From assembly GCF_900476045.1 (NCBI RefSeq), contig NZ_LS483440.1, positions 1,240,001 to 1,304,000 on the forward strand: DNA of 64,000 nt, written 5' to 3'. The first letter of the stretch is position 1; each line of letters opens with the position of its first letter. The notes beneath the pieces were generated by a model that was not told the origin of the DNA, did no database searches, and saw only the letters and a program-made list of their open reading frames with translations. The stretch is from Gemella morbillorum (GTDB lineage: Bacteria > Bacillota > Bacilli > Staphylococcales > Gemellaceae). Position numbers and translations under genes: made by a program. This document shows positions 40,578 to 49,107 of the stretch, piece by piece.

Positions 40578-41180
40578 ATGTCAAAATTATCAAAACTTTT
40601 AATAATTGGTTCTGGAATCGCAGTAGCTAACTATTACACTAAAAACTCAGAAAAACTAGAAGAACATTTTAACTTTATAAAGAAAAAAGCAAAAGATTCA
40701 TACGGTTATACTAGATGTATGATTCGTTATGCAGAAAAAAATGGAATTACTGAAGCCGCTGATTATTTATATAAAGATGCAATTAAAGTTGCCAATCGCA
40801 CAAAAGATAAACTAACAGAAACATACAATGATGCTGTTGACTATGGAAAAAAGTTATCTGACAACGCATGTGAAATAAAAGAACACGCTAGTAATATCCG
40901 TGAGTATTCTGCCGAATTCAAGGAAAATCTAGGCTCTGCTAAAAAAGTTGCTGAAGAAATCAAACCGAATATTTCTAATTTTGTTGAAACTGCAAAACAA
41001 AAAGTTAATTCAATAAAAGAGAAAGTAGAAGATATTAAAGAAGATTTAGAAGCAGACAAAGTTAAAGAAAAAATCCAAACGTTCTCTGATAATGCAGAAA
41101 GAACAATAGAAGAAGTTAAAGAAAAAATAGAAACTGAAGTTTTAAAAGAAAGCACTGAAACAGAAAACAACGAACAATAG
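40578..41180 (+). CDS. YtxH-like helical protein of unknown function
   Basis: 200 residues from the ATG at 40578 with GAGG upstream. A short hydrophobic N-terminus (LLIIGSGIAVANYY, residues 5-18) may anchor it to the membrane; the rest is highly charged, lysine/glutamate-rich and predicted helical or coiled coil, with repeated KEKVEDIKEDL-like heptads. That composition recalls YtxH and LEA/apolipoprotein-like stress proteins, but this is resemblance only. A TATAAT box is about 30 bases upstream. It is followed after 12 bases by the LPxTG microprotein, sharing its terminator. Confidence 0.7.
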   Translation: MSKLSKLLIIGSGIAVANYYTKNSEKLEEHFNFIKKKAKDSYGYTRCMIRYAEKNGITEAADYLYKDAIKVANRTKDKLTETYNDAVDYGKKLSDNACEIKEHASNIREYSAEFKENLGSAKKVAEEIKPNISNFVETAKQKVNSIKEKVEDIKEDLEADKVKEKIQTFSDNAERTIEEVKEKIETEVLKESTETENNEQ

Positions 41181-41192
41181 TGAGGTATATTT

Positions 41193-41330
41193 ATGAATTT
41201 ATTATCTATTGATACATTACCTAACACTGGTGAAGTAGTTAAAAATTATGGAGCGTATATAGGTATTGCTGTTATTCTCTTAGTTATAATCTTCCTTTTT
41301 TGGAAAAAGAAAAACAACAAAGATGAATAA
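41193..41330 (+). CDS. 45-residue LPxTG microprotein
   Basis: A complete small gene with GAGG seven bases before its ATG and a stop at 41328-41330. Residues 9-14 are LPNTGE, residues 21-37 form one membrane helix and the tail is KKKNNKDE. That is the exact layout of a sortase sorting signal, but almost nothing precedes it and there is no signal peptide. It lies 12 bases after the YtxH-like gene and just before a terminator, so it is clearly part of that operon. It may be a small membrane protein resembling a sorting signal or a real sortase substrate. Confidence 0.8.
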   Translation: MNLLSIDTLPNTGEVVKNYGAYIGIAVILLVIIFLFWKKKNNKDE

Positions 41331-41351
41331 ACTTATTTATAAAACAAAAAC

Positions 41352-41379
41352 CCTTAAACATAATTTTTTATGTTTAAGG
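41352..41379 (+). terminator. terminator of the YtxH-like / LPxTG operon
   Basis: A 12-bp stem CCTTAAACATAA / TTATGTTTAAGG with a TTTT loop followed by a T-rich run. It may also serve convergent valS. Confidence 0.88.
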
Positions 41380-41391
41380 ATTTTTATTTTA

Positions 41392-44034
41392 TTATTTTAA
41401 ATTATCTAACGCATTAATACGTTCTTTAACACTATCATATTGTTCTTGATATGCTACTTGTTTTTCTTTTTCTTTAGCTACAACAGCTTCTGGAGCAGAA
41501 CCAACAAATTTTTCATTAGAAAGTTTTTTGTTTACTCTATCTAATTCTTGTTGTAATTTCTCTAGTTCCTTTCCTAGACGTTCTTTTTCTTTAACTACAT
41601 CGATTAAATCACTTAATGAAACGTAGATTTCAGCACCTGGTAAAATACGACTGATGTCAGTTTCACTCGCTTCTACTTCACGTTCTATGATAAGTTCGCT
41701 AGGACGAGCAAACTTTTCTAAATATGAACTCCCACTTAATAATACTTCTTTTACGTTTTCTTGAGCATATTTAATCTTAATAGGTATTTCACGTGACATA
41801 GGTGCATTAACTTCACTACGAATATTACGCACTGCTGTTATTACATCTTGGATAAATTGCATATCTTCCGTTTCTTTTTCAAATACTAAGTTTGAATCTA
41901 CTTCAGCTAATTGGCTAGTCACAATACTGTCTCCTACGTGAGGAATGTGTTGCCAAATTTCTTCTGTAACAAACGGCATAAATGGATGTAGCATTTTTAG
42001 TGAAGCGTCTAGTACATATACTAAAATAGATTTAGTAGTTTTCTTAGCAACTTCATCTTCTCCATTTAATGGAATCTTAGCAATTTCAATATACCATGAA
42101 CAAAACTCTTCCCACACAAAGTTATACAGAATACGACTTGCTTCTCCAAACTCATATTTCTCAAATAATCTTTCGAAATCTTCAATAGTTTTAGCAAGTT
42201 TTGTTAAGATATATTTATCAGCTAGTGTTTTTTCTCCTGATAAATCTATATCATTGTACTCAAACCCTTCTAGATTCATAATTACGAAACGAGAAGCGTT
42301 CCAGATTTTATTGATATAGTTCCAACTTGCTTCAATTTTTTCAGTTGAGTAACGTAAATCTTGTCCTGGTGTTGAGTTTGTAGCTAAGAAGTAACGTAAG
42401 CTATCGGCTCCGTATTGTTCAATTACTTCCATCGGATCTACACCATTACCAAGAGACTTACTCATCTTACGGCCTTGTTCATCACGAACTAAACCGTGGA
42501 TTAAACAATCTTCAAATGGACGAGTTCCTGTAAATTCTAATCCCTGGAATACCATACGAGCAACCCAGAAGAAGATAATATCGTATCCAGTTACTAGACA
42601 GCTGTTTGGATAGTAACGTTTGAAATCTTCACTTTCTAAATCCGGCCATCCTAATGTTGAGAATGGGAATAATGCTGAAGAGTACCAAGTATCAAGAACA
42701 TCTTCATCTTGGACATAGTTTTCTATATCTTTAGGTGGATTTACATCCACATAAACTTCACCAGTTTCTTTGTGATACCAAGCTGGAATACGATGTCCCC
42801 ACCATAATTGACGAGAAATACACCAGTCTTGAATATTTTCCATCCATGTATTTAATGTATGCTCAAAACGTGGTGGATAAAAATTAACTTTTCCATCTTC
42901 ATCTTTTTGATTTTCTAAAACTTTATCAGCAAGAGGTTTCATATCAACAAACCATTGTTTAGAAAGATATGGCTCAACAACCGCACCACTACGTTCTGAA
43001 TGCCCTACTGAGTGAAGATGTTTTTCGATTTTGAAACAAACTCCACTTTCTTGCAAGTCTGCAATAAGTGCTTTTCGACATTCAAAACGATCCATACCAT
43101 TATATTTATCTGCATGCTCGTTCATTACAGCACCTTCATCCATAACGATAATACGTGGTAAGTTATGACGTTCCCCTACTTCAAAGTCATTTGGATCGTG
43201 CGCTGGAGTAATCTTAACAACGCCACTTCCAAAATCTTTTTCAACATATTCATCTGCAACAACTGGAATTTCTTTATTTGTCACTGGTAGAAGAACTGTT
43301 TTACCAATGTATTTTTGATATCTCTCATCTTCAGGATGAACCGCAACAGCAGTATCTCCAAATAGAGTTTCTGGACGTGTAGTTGCTACTTCTAAATAAT
43401 CTCCACTTTCGTCAGCTAAGAAATATTTAAGATGATAAAATGCACCTTCTACGTCTTTGTGAATTACTTCAATATTAGAAAGAGCTGTTCTTTGAACTGG
43501 ATCCCAGTTAATAATTTTTTCTCCGCGATAAATAGTTCCATTATTATAATGGTCTACAAAGATTTTTGTTACAGCTTTGTTTAATCCTTCATCAAGGGTA
43601 AATCTTTCACGAGAATAATCAAGACCCAATCCTAATTTTGCCCATTGCGCACGAATATAACCAGCATATTCTTCTTTCCATTCCCACGCACGCTCTAAGA
43701 ATTTTTCACGACCTAAGTCATAACGTGAAATTCCTTCCTCACGCATTTTTGCTTCTACTTTCGCTTGAGTCGAAATACCCGCATGATCCATTCCTGGAAG
43801 ATAAAGTACATCAAATCCTTTTAGACGTTTGTAACGTATTAACATATCTTGTAATGTTGTATCCCATGCGTGTCCAATATGTAATTTCCCAGTTACGTTT
43901 GGTGGTGGAATTACTATTGTATATGGATTTTTATTACTTTTATTGTCGGCTTTAAAAACTTCTTTTTCTAACCACCAATTGTAACGATTTTGTTCAACTT
44001 CGGTCGGATTATATTTTGTAGACATTTCAGTCAT
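41392..44034 (-). CDS. valS: valyl-tRNA synthetase
   Basis: 880 residues. Class I synthetase: HIGH motif at 52-55 ([11 protein letters not shown]), editing insertion in the middle, KMSKS in [14 protein letters not shown], anticodon-binding domain and a C-terminal coiled coil ([16 protein letters not shown]). It charges tRNA-Val. The start has AGGAGG seven bases upstream. Expression is controlled by the T-box leader directly upstream. Confidence 0.98.
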   Translation of the reverse strand: MTEMSTKYNPTEVEQNRYNWWLEKEVFKADNKSNKNPYTIVIPPPNVTGKLHIGHAWDTTLQDMLIRYKRLKGFDVLYLPGMDHAGISTQAKVEAKMREEGISRYDLGREKFLERAWEWKEEYAGYIRAQWAKLGLGLDYSRERFTLDEGLNKAVTKIFVDHYNNGTIYRGEKIINWDPVQRTALSNIEVIHKDVEGAFYHLKYFLADESGDYLEVATTRPETLFGDTAVAVHPEDERYQKYIGKTVLLPVTNKEIPVVADEYVEKDFGSGVVKITPAHDPNDFEVGERHNLPRIIVMDEGAVMNEHADKYNGMDRFECRKALIADLQESGVCFKIEKHLHSVGHSERSGAVVEPYLSKQWFVDMKPLADKVLENQKDEDGKVNFYPPRFEHTLNTWMENIQDWCISRQLWWGHRIPAWYHKETGEVYVDVNPPKDIENYVQDEDVLDTWYSSALFPFSTLGWPDLESEDFKRYYPNSCLVTGYDIIFFWVARMVFQGLEFTGTRPFEDCLIHGLVRDEQGRKMSKSLGNGVDPMEVIEQYGADSLRYFLATNSTPGQDLRYSTEKIEASWNYINKIWNASRFVIMNLEGFEYNDIDLSGEKTLADKYILTKLAKTIEDFERLFEKYEFGEASRILYNFVWEEFCSWYIEIAKIPLNGEDEVAKKTTKSILVYVLDASLKMLHPFMPFVTEEIWQHIPHVGDSIVTSQLAEVDSNLVFEKETEDMQFIQDVITAVRNIRSEVNAPMSREIPIKIKYAQENVKEVLLSGSSYLEKFARPSELIIEREVEASETDISRILPGAEIYVSLSDLIDVVKEKERLGKELEKLQQELDRVNKKLSNEKFVGSAPEAVVAKEKEKQVAYQEQYDSVKERINALDNLK

Positions 44035-44120
44035 AGCTTTTCCTCCTAATTATTAAATATTTTTAATTTCTCACTTTATTTATTAAGTTTATTTGTGGCT
44101 TATATATTAAATTTTAGATA

Positions 44121-44375
44121 AAAAAATAACCTTCATCCTGATATAAGGACGAAAGTTTCCGTGGTACCACCTTTATTCTAATTATAATTAGCACTTAATA
44201 AGATTAACGCTCTAACCACGTTTAAAGCTACTTACCTTTCACTCTAAATGCTCACCGTCTACTTCAAAGTCCTGCCTAGGAGAAATCTCTCAACCACTGA
44301 TTTCTTTTCTGTATCCTACGGTACGCAAGAACTTCTACTTATCGGCTCATCGCATATATTTTATAATTAAAATAC
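44121..44375 (-). promoter_or_regulatory. T-box leader of valS (valine specifier GTA)
   Basis: On the minus strand the conserved T-box GGTGGTACCACGG (around 44170-44158) is followed by a 10-bp terminator stem (44155-44146 / 44139-44130) and a T run (44128-44121). The Stem I base pairs GTTCTTGC with GCAGGAC, and the 3' side of the specifier loop reads GAAGTAGAC, giving the Val codon GTA at 44262-44260. An AGTA box is in the 5' strand. Uncharged tRNA-Val should stabilise the antiterminator and switch valS on. Confidence 0.92.
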
Positions 44376-44382
44376 GTTTAAT

Positions 44383-44411
44383 ATAATATCACAATTCACA
44401 AAAGAATGCAA
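44383..44411 (-). promoter_or_regulatory. valS promoter
   Basis: Minus-strand TTGCAT (44411-44406), a 17-base spacer and TATTAT (44388-44383), just upstream of the T-box leader. Confidence 0.65.
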
Positions 44412-44453
44412 GGAATATATCGCTCTATGATAAATATCTAGATATTTTTAAAA

Positions 44454-44483
44454 AACCAGTCTACTATTTCTAATAGACTGGTT
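44454..44483 (-). terminator. terminator of the alanine/sodium symporter gene
   Basis: Stem AACCAGTCTA / TAGACTGGTT (44454-44463 / 44474-44483), with T residues following on the minus strand. Confidence 0.85.
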
Positions 44484-44490
44484 ATTCTCA

Positions 44491-45918
44491 TTAATCTTCT
44501 TTTTTATTTTCCCATGCTGTAGCGTTATTTATTTTTATCGGTAAATTATCTAAGTAAAATTCTGGATCTTTCCCTTGCTTATGCTGTTTAACATAGTCTT
44601 TTAACACTACATAAACTACGCCAGAAAGACCGATAATAGCGATTAAGTTAAGTAAACTCATGATACCCATTGTTATATCAGCAAGACCCCAAACTAAGTC
44701 TAGGTCCATTACGCTTCCGATATACACAAATATACATACAATAACACGATATACATTTACCGCCCATTTTTTAGGTAGTAAATATTGAATATTAGTTTCT
44801 CCATAGTAGTAGTTCCCAATAACTGAACTATATCCAAATAAAAAGATTGCTACGATTAAGAAAACAGTACCTATACTTCCAATTTGAGAAGTAAGTGCAG
44901 CCTGTGTAAGTCTAATACCTTGTAAGCTACCTTTCCCATACTCTATACCTGGGTATAACAAAATTAAAAATGCTGTCGCTGTACATACTAAACAAGTATC
45001 AAAATATACTCCAAGTGTTTGGATAAACCCTTGTTTAGCAGGATGAGTACTATCAGCTGTCGCTGCTGCGTTCGGTGTAGAACCAAGACCCGCTTCGTTA
45101 GTAAACATTCCTCGTTTTACCCCAAGTAAAATTGAAGTCCCCATACCAATTACACCACCACCAACTTGTTCAAGACCAAAAGCAGATCTTACAATTTGGC
45201 TAAATACTCCTGGAATTTTATCAAAATTAATAATCATAATTATAAAAACTATAAATAAATAAATAACAGCCATAATAGGAACTAACCATTGAGTAATTTT
45301 TACAACTTTTGTCACTCCTCCAAAAATAACAAAAACTGTAAGCACTAGAAGTGCAATACCTGCAACTTTAGAATTAATATTGTAAATCTCTAATGATTGA
45401 GCTATAGTATTTGTTTGTACTGAGTTGAATGCAATACCATAAGTTATTGAAATAACAATCGCGAACAATACACCCATCCATTTTTGACCAAGACCTTTTT
45501 CCATATAGTATGCTGGCCCCCCACGATAAACACCTTTTCTATCGCGCACTTTATATACTTGGGCAAGCGTAGATTCTGCAAAAGACGAGGCACCCCCAAA
45601 AAGAGCCATTACCCACATCCAAAATACTGAACCAGGACCTCCTAATGCTATCGCAATAGCAACACCAGCAATAGTTCCTGTTCCCACACGTGATGCAGCA
45701 GAAATAGTAAAGGCTTGGAATGCTGATACTCCTTTTTGTTCTCCATCTTTTCCTACTTTTGGTTTTTCAGAAATTAATCTGAACATTTCTTTTATATAAG
45801 TAAATTGAACAAATTTCGTACTAAATGTAAAATAAATACCTGTAACAATTACTAATCCAATTAGAAAGTATGACCACATAAAGTCATTTAGACTAGTAAG
45901 TAAATCCATTATATTCAT
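44491..45918 (-). CDS. alanine (amino acid):sodium symporter, AGCS family
   Basis: 475 residues, about eleven membrane helices. The AGCS signature region is GVSAFQAFTISAASRVGTGTIAGVAIAIALGG (positions about 63-94), and GGPAYYMEKGLG and TNEAGLGSTPNAAATA are further marks. These proteins import alanine or glycine with Na+, which fits a cell with an Mrp Na+ exporter. AAGGAGA precedes the start. It is monocistronic. Exact amino acid preference is not visible. Confidence 0.93.
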   Translation of the reverse strand: MNIMDLLTSLNDFMWSYFLIGLVIVTGIYFTFSTKFVQFTYIKEMFRLISEKPKVGKDGEQKGVSAFQAFTISAASRVGTGTIAGVAIAIALGGPGSVFWMWVMALFGGASSFAESTLAQVYKVRDRKGVYRGGPAYYMEKGLGQKWMGVLFAIVISITYGIAFNSVQTNTIAQSLEIYNINSKVAGIALLVLTVFVIFGGVTKVVKITQWLVPIMAVIYLFIVFIIMIINFDKIPGVFSQIVRSAFGLEQVGGGVIGMGTSILLGVKRGMFTNEAGLGSTPNAAATADSTHPAKQGFIQTLGVYFDTCLVCTATAFLILLYPGIEYGKGSLQGIRLTQAALTSQIGSIGTVFLIVAIFLFGYSSVIGNYYYGETNIQYLLPKKWAVNVYRVIVCIFVYIGSVMDLDLVWGLADITMGIMSLLNLIAIIGLSGVVYVVLKDYVKQHKQGKDPEFYLDNLPIKINNATAWENKKED

Positions 45919-46238
45919 AATAAAGTCTCCTTAATATAATAAAGTAAAGTTAGAAATTTTAATTTATAATTATTAACTTCATTATTATACTTGAATATAC
46001 TTTATTATCTAAATATATGTTATATTTTCTAACACTTCTTAATCTTCTGATATAGAGAATCTTTTTAAAATATTATAGTTTATCTTATCTTCTATAACAA
46101 AAAAATCTTTTTAGATTATAAAGTTTCACTATTTTAATCTAAAAAGATTTCTACACATAATGTATATTAGTTAATTAATTTTGTAGAATAGTAAAATTAT
46201 TCTATATCTTCTTTTTTATCTTCCATTTCTTGGTTAAA
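45919..46238. other. gap between the AGCS gene and the membrane-protein gene
   Basis: An AT-rich 320-base region. It contains a TATAAT on the minus strand near 45986 that may serve the symporter gene, and the terminator at 46103-46150. I see no coding sequence in the rest. Confidence 0.5.
46103..46150 (-). terminator. terminator after the 210-residue membrane protein gene
   Basis: A perfect 16-bp stem (46103-46118 / 46135-46150) with a 16-base loop and a T run on the minus strand. Confidence 0.8.
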
Positions 46239-46871
46239 TTATAAATAATAACTTTTTCCATCTTCTACAGGATGAATTAACATTCTACCTCTTGACTTTA
46301 ACTCCACTCTTATTTCATCATAACTTAGTTTTCCATAATCTAATTTTTCATAAAGCACATATTTTTTACTCCTTATTTTATACCACATATCAAATGCCCC
46401 AATAAAATACACTATCATAAAACTTACACTAATAATTAATTGGTAATTCTCAATACTATAATTTAATAAATATAATATAAAAGGCAAGAGTACGTTTAAT
46501 AATAATACTGCTTTAAAAAGTTTATTTTTTAATACCGGAAAATATTGTATTACTAAAAAAATACTTCTAGTTACAAGTATTACTATAATAGTTAATGGTC
46601 CTAAAAAAGATATTATTAATATAGTTAAAACTTTTGAAAAAACACAAAGAGTGACTATTATAAAAATTATATTATATAATACACCCCAATTTTTCTTCCA
46701 AACTCGACCTTGATATTCTTTATAGATAAGATATGTATTATAAAAAGGGATAAATGCTAAACTAGTTCTAACCCCTAACATCTCAAACATTATCGTTGAA
46801 AAATATACAGAGATTACATATCCAATTAAGATTACTATAAAGAAAATTATTGCAAATAATCCATTTAACAT
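46239..46871 (-). CDS. unrecognised multi-pass membrane protein
   Basis: 210 residues with six or so hydrophobic segments spread over residues 1-165 and a hydrophilic C-terminal 45 residues. I do not recognise a family. The motif FIPFYNTYLIYKEYQGR after the first helix pair is reminiscent of small bacterial DUF proteins with a 'P-x-Y-N' loop, but no function follows. AAAGGAGG precedes the start, and it has its own terminator. It lies between the symporter gene and rlmH. Confidence 0.65.
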   Translation of the reverse strand: MLNGLFAIIFFIVILIGYVISVYFSTIMFEMLGVRTSLAFIPFYNTYLIYKEYQGRVWKKNWGVLYNIIFIIVTLCVFSKVLTILIISFLGPLTIIVILVTRSIFLVIQYFPVLKNKLFKAVLLLNVLLPFILYLLNYSIENYQLIISVSFMIVYFIGAFDMWYKIRSKKYVLYEKLDYGKLSYDEIRVELKSRGRMLIHPVEDGKSYYL

Positions 46872-46993
46872 AATAAAATCCTCCTTTATAACTAACTATA
46901 TATAAAAGCTCTCTAATACATCAACAAATATTATTCCTTATCTTTATTATACCAGATAATCTACACAATTAATATTAATTATGTTATGACTCA

Positions 46994-47470
46994 CTACTTA
47001 TGATAACTAGCACCTGTTATTATACGATATGCACGGTACACCTGCTCAAGTAAAATTACTCTCATCATTTGGTGTGGGAATGTCATCTTACTAAAAGATA
47101 GTGCATAATTACTACATTTTTTCACTTCATCAGATAGGCCATAGCTCCCACCAATTACAAGAACAACATCACTGTTTCCTGATAACATAAGATTATTAAT
47201 TTTTTCTGCAAAATCCTCACTTGATAGATTTTTTCCGAGAATCTCTAACGTAATAACATATTGATTATCTTTAATTTTCGAAAGAATATTTTTCCCCTCT
47301 TTGTCCATAGCAATGGCAATCTCTGATGGATTTTCCACCTTTACTTTCTCATCATTTATTTCTATTGTATTTAATTTTATATATGCTCCTAGTCGCTTTT
47401 CATATTCTTTTATCGCATCACGATAAAATTTTTCCTTTACTTTTCCAACACATATTAATGTTACTTTCAT
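46994..47470 (-). CDS. rlmH: 23S rRNA (pseudouridine-1915 N3) methyltransferase
   Basis: 158 residues, a complete SPOUT-fold methyltransferase. [15 protein letters not shown] and [26 protein letters not shown] form the SAM-binding knot, and the C-terminus SYHK is invariant. It methylates pseudouridine 1915 in helix 69. In staphylococci the 3' end of this gene is the SCC integration site, but here no cassette is inserted at that end. Confidence 0.97.
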   Translation of the reverse strand: MKVTLICVGKVKEKFYRDAIKEYEKRLGAYIKLNTIEINDEKVKVENPSEIAIAMDKEGKNILSKIKDNQYVITLEILGKNLSSEDFAEKINNLMLSGNSDVVLVIGGSYGLSDEVKKCSNYALSFSKMTFPHQMMRVILLEQVYRAYRIITGASYHK

Positions 47471-47492
47471 TTTTTCCTCTTTCCAAAAGAAA

Positions 47493-47513
47493 GGGCGATA
47501 CTTTGTATCGTCC
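47493..47513 (-). terminator. weak hairpin between the HAD gene and rlmH
   Basis: GGGCGATAC / GTATCGTCC with a TTT loop forms 9 bp, with one wobble, between two same-strand genes. The following minus-strand run CCCTTTCTTTT is a poor T tract, so it may only attenuate. Confidence 0.45.
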
Positions 47514-47520
47514 GTCTATC

Positions 47521-48333
47521 TTAATTTTCATTATTTAAAATAAATTTTTCAATTGCATAAGCAAATCCATCTTCATCGTTACTCTTTGATATAAAGTCTG
47601 CCGCTTCTTTTAAAACTGGGTTAGCATTATCTACTGCAACACCCATACCAGCAAACTCTATCATACTTAAATCATTAAGTCCATCTCCAAGAGCCATTAC
47701 ATTGTCTTTAGTTAGGCCTAGTTTTTTACATAGTGCGTCTAGTGAGTTCCCTTTAGAAATACCTTTGTCATTAACTTCTATAAAAAATGGTTTTGAAGTT
47801 GCTACTTCGTACTCATCACCTAACTCTTTTTGAAGTTTTTCTTTAACAGCTTGTGCTTCGCCAGGGTGTTTTAATATAATTACCTTAGCTGCACCTTCTT
47901 TTATGTGCTCTTTCATGTTTTCAGCAATTATAAGTTTTGCTCCTACCAACCCTACTTCTACACGTGCATATTCATTATCACGATTTGTTAACACATCGCC
48001 ATTTTGATATGTTAGAATATCACAATCGTTTTCCAGTGCTTTATCTATTAAAAATTTAATTCTTTCCGGTGATAAGAATTTTTCATAAACAACTTCTCCA
48101 GTTTTTAGATTAGCTATTCTTGCTCCGTTATATGATAGTAGATAATTATCATAACTATCTAGTTTTAAATCTTCAACTATCTTCATCATACCAAAATCTG
48201 GTCTTCCTGAAGCTAAAATAACTTTTATATCTTGCTCCTTACATTTTTCTATTACTTCTCTATTTTTTTTAGAAATTTCGTTTCTACTATTTACTAACGT
48301 ATCATCTATATCTGTAACAACTAATTTTATCAT
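47521..48333 (-). CDS. Cof-type HAD-superfamily phosphatase (YidA-like)
   Basis: 270 residues. Motif I is VVTDIDDTLVNSRNE, motif II in ILASGRPDF, motif III/IV in ISKGNSLDAL and MALGDGLNDLSMIEFAG. YidA-type enzymes hydrolyse sugar phosphates with broad specificity. It is upstream of rlmH with about 50 bases between. Its start (AAAAGGAGC upstream) follows an unusual structured non-coding block of about 200 bases. Confidence 0.9.
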   Translation of the reverse strand: MIKLVVTDIDDTLVNSRNEISKKNREVIEKCKEQDIKVILASGRPDFGMMKIVEDLKLDSYDNYLLSYNGARIANLKTGEVVYEKFLSPERIKFLIDKALENDCDILTYQNGDVLTNRDNEYARVEVGLVGAKLIIAENMKEHIKEGAAKVIILKHPGEAQAVKEKLQKELGDEYEVATSKPFFIEVNDKGISKGNSLDALCKKLGLTKDNVMALGDGLNDLSMIEFAGMGVAVDNANPVLKEAADFISKSNDEDGFAYAIEKFILNNEN

Positions 48334-48355
48334 ACAAAAGCTCCTTTTTTTATCA

Positions 48356-48550
48356 CTAGGGGGTGCAAAACCCTCTTAGGGGGTGCAACGGAACAATTCG
48401 ATTGGATGATAAATCATCTCAATCTCATACGCTCGCCACTATTTGGTGAGCAAGCTAGTTCCCTTACTAACTCCGTAGTGATATCTTTCGTTTATCGCTA
48501 CTTTGTGCCACACTTTTTAACGATTTAGGCAACCCTCATTATTTCTCATC
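48356..48550. other. structured non-coding block, possible leader RNA, sRNA or insertion-element end
   Basis: This 195-base stretch is richer in G and C than its surroundings and has no coding frame. It contains two copies of TAGGGGGTGCAA (48357-48368, 48377-48388, period 20), a hairpin GTAGTGATA / TATCGCTAC (48475-48483 / 48493-48501), another GCTCGCCA / TGGTGAGC around 48431-48451, and a near-perfect stem around 48409-48434. Two stems keep G-U pairs only if the plus strand is the RNA; one favours the minus strand. It matches no riboswitch I know. Confidence 0.5.
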
Positions 48551-48566
48551 TCTGTTAATCTTTTAT

Positions 48567-48575
48567 ATTATATCA
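48567..48575 (-). promoter_or_regulatory. extended -10 promoter facing the HAD gene
   Basis: Minus-strand TGATATAAT (48575-48567) is a perfect extended -10. No good -35 is visible. A transcript from here would carry the structured block as a 5' leader of about 225 bases. Confidence 0.5.
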
Positions 48576-48594
48576 TAAAATGAATGTTTCATTC
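48575..48594. other. attachment-site-like motif, copy 1
   Basis: ATAAAATGAA (48575-48584) followed by TTTCATTC (48587-48594). The same two blocks recur in the same order at 52599-52630, each just after the 3' end of a serine recombinase sequence on the minus strand. It overlaps the extended -10 box above. Confidence 0.3.
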
Positions 48595-48608
48595 CATTCA
48601 TAAAAACA

Positions 48609-48634
48609 GTCAGATCATATTTCTATGACCTGAC
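48609..48634 (-). terminator. terminator of the radical SAM operon
   Basis: An 11-bp stem with one wobble (48609-48619 / 48624-48634) and a minus-strand run TGTTTTTATG. It lies across the end of the recombinase remnant, downstream of the small membrane protein gene. Confidence 0.85.
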
Positions 48635-48762
48635 CATTTTTGAAGTGGACTTCTGCTTTATCTTTCGTATATATAACCATTTTTTTCAACTAATATATTG
48701 AACAGTTTCTCATCAAACGCTGTGACCATGTGTTCTTGTTTCGTTAGTAATTCTATAAACAT
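48615..48762 (-). pseudogene. C-terminal remnant of a large serine recombinase, frameshifted
   Basis: The minus strand from 48762 reads MFIELLTKQEHMVTAFDEKL and continues to a stop at 48658. One extra A in an A-rich run breaks the frame; skipping it restores DKAEVHFKNGQVIEI and a TGA at 48617-48615. Both parts align with the C-terminus of the intact recombinase at 52667-54232 (IFIDSLEKQGELLTEYDAKL, then KRIEIHLKNGEVISI), though they differ in sequence. About 48 codons remain of some 520. The break point coincides with the end of the membrane-protein gene. It marks an older integrated element at this site. Confidence 0.85.
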
Positions 48763-48773
48763 CTTAAAAATTA

Positions 48774-49097
48774 TTATAATTTCAAAGACGAGTATAATAT
48801 ATACAGTACAAAAAGTCCTCCAATAAAAGAAATTACCCCCATAATTTTCGCACCTTTTTCATACTTAAGTCTTATTTCTATATCACTTTCAGATTTTTTC
48901 AATTCTTCTTCCGTCATACCAGCCAATAAATTATAACTCTTTTTATAAAATAAAAGATACGATGTATATATAAGAAAACTAGCTAAAAATACATTAGTTA
49001 TTACAGCCCATTCACGTATATCACTTATAAAAAAATAAGATATAAATATAGAAATCCCTATCACTATTATTAAACATATATATTTCTTTCTTGTCAT
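48774..49097 (-). CDS. small membrane protein, candidate immunity or export helper
   Basis: 107 residues from the ATG at 49097; a GTG at 49106 in the same frame is an alternative, and AAGGTGAG overlaps it. Three hydrophobic segments are evident (near residues 5-25, 30-48 and 82-105), separated by a charged loop (MTEEELKKSESDIEIRLKYE). No family is recognised. It follows the 245-residue protein with about 10 bases between and shares its operon, the usual place for an immunity protein, but that role is only inferred from position. Confidence 0.7.
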   Translation of the reverse strand: MTRKKYICLIIVIGISIFISYFFISDIREWAVITNVFLASFLIYTSYLLFYKKSYNLLAGMTEEELKKSESDIEIRLKYEKGAKIMGVISFIGGLFVLYILYSSLKL

Positions 49098-49107
49098 TTC
49101 ACTCACC

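Noticed and set aside
46201-46238. Short charged reading frame (QEMEDKKEDIE) between the symporter and membrane-protein genes
   Set aside because: It is closed by a stop just upstream, has no start signal and is only about a dozen codons long.
46994-47470. SCC-type integration at the 3' end of rlmH
   Set aside because: The serine recombinases are far away on the 5' side of rlmH beyond another gene, they are not of the CcrA/B/C arrangement, and ordinary chromosomal sequence follows the rlmH stop.
48357-48388. Direct repeats of 12 bases with 20-base period as a CRISPR array
   Set aside because: There are only two copies with an 8-base gap, no further units and no cas gene nearby.
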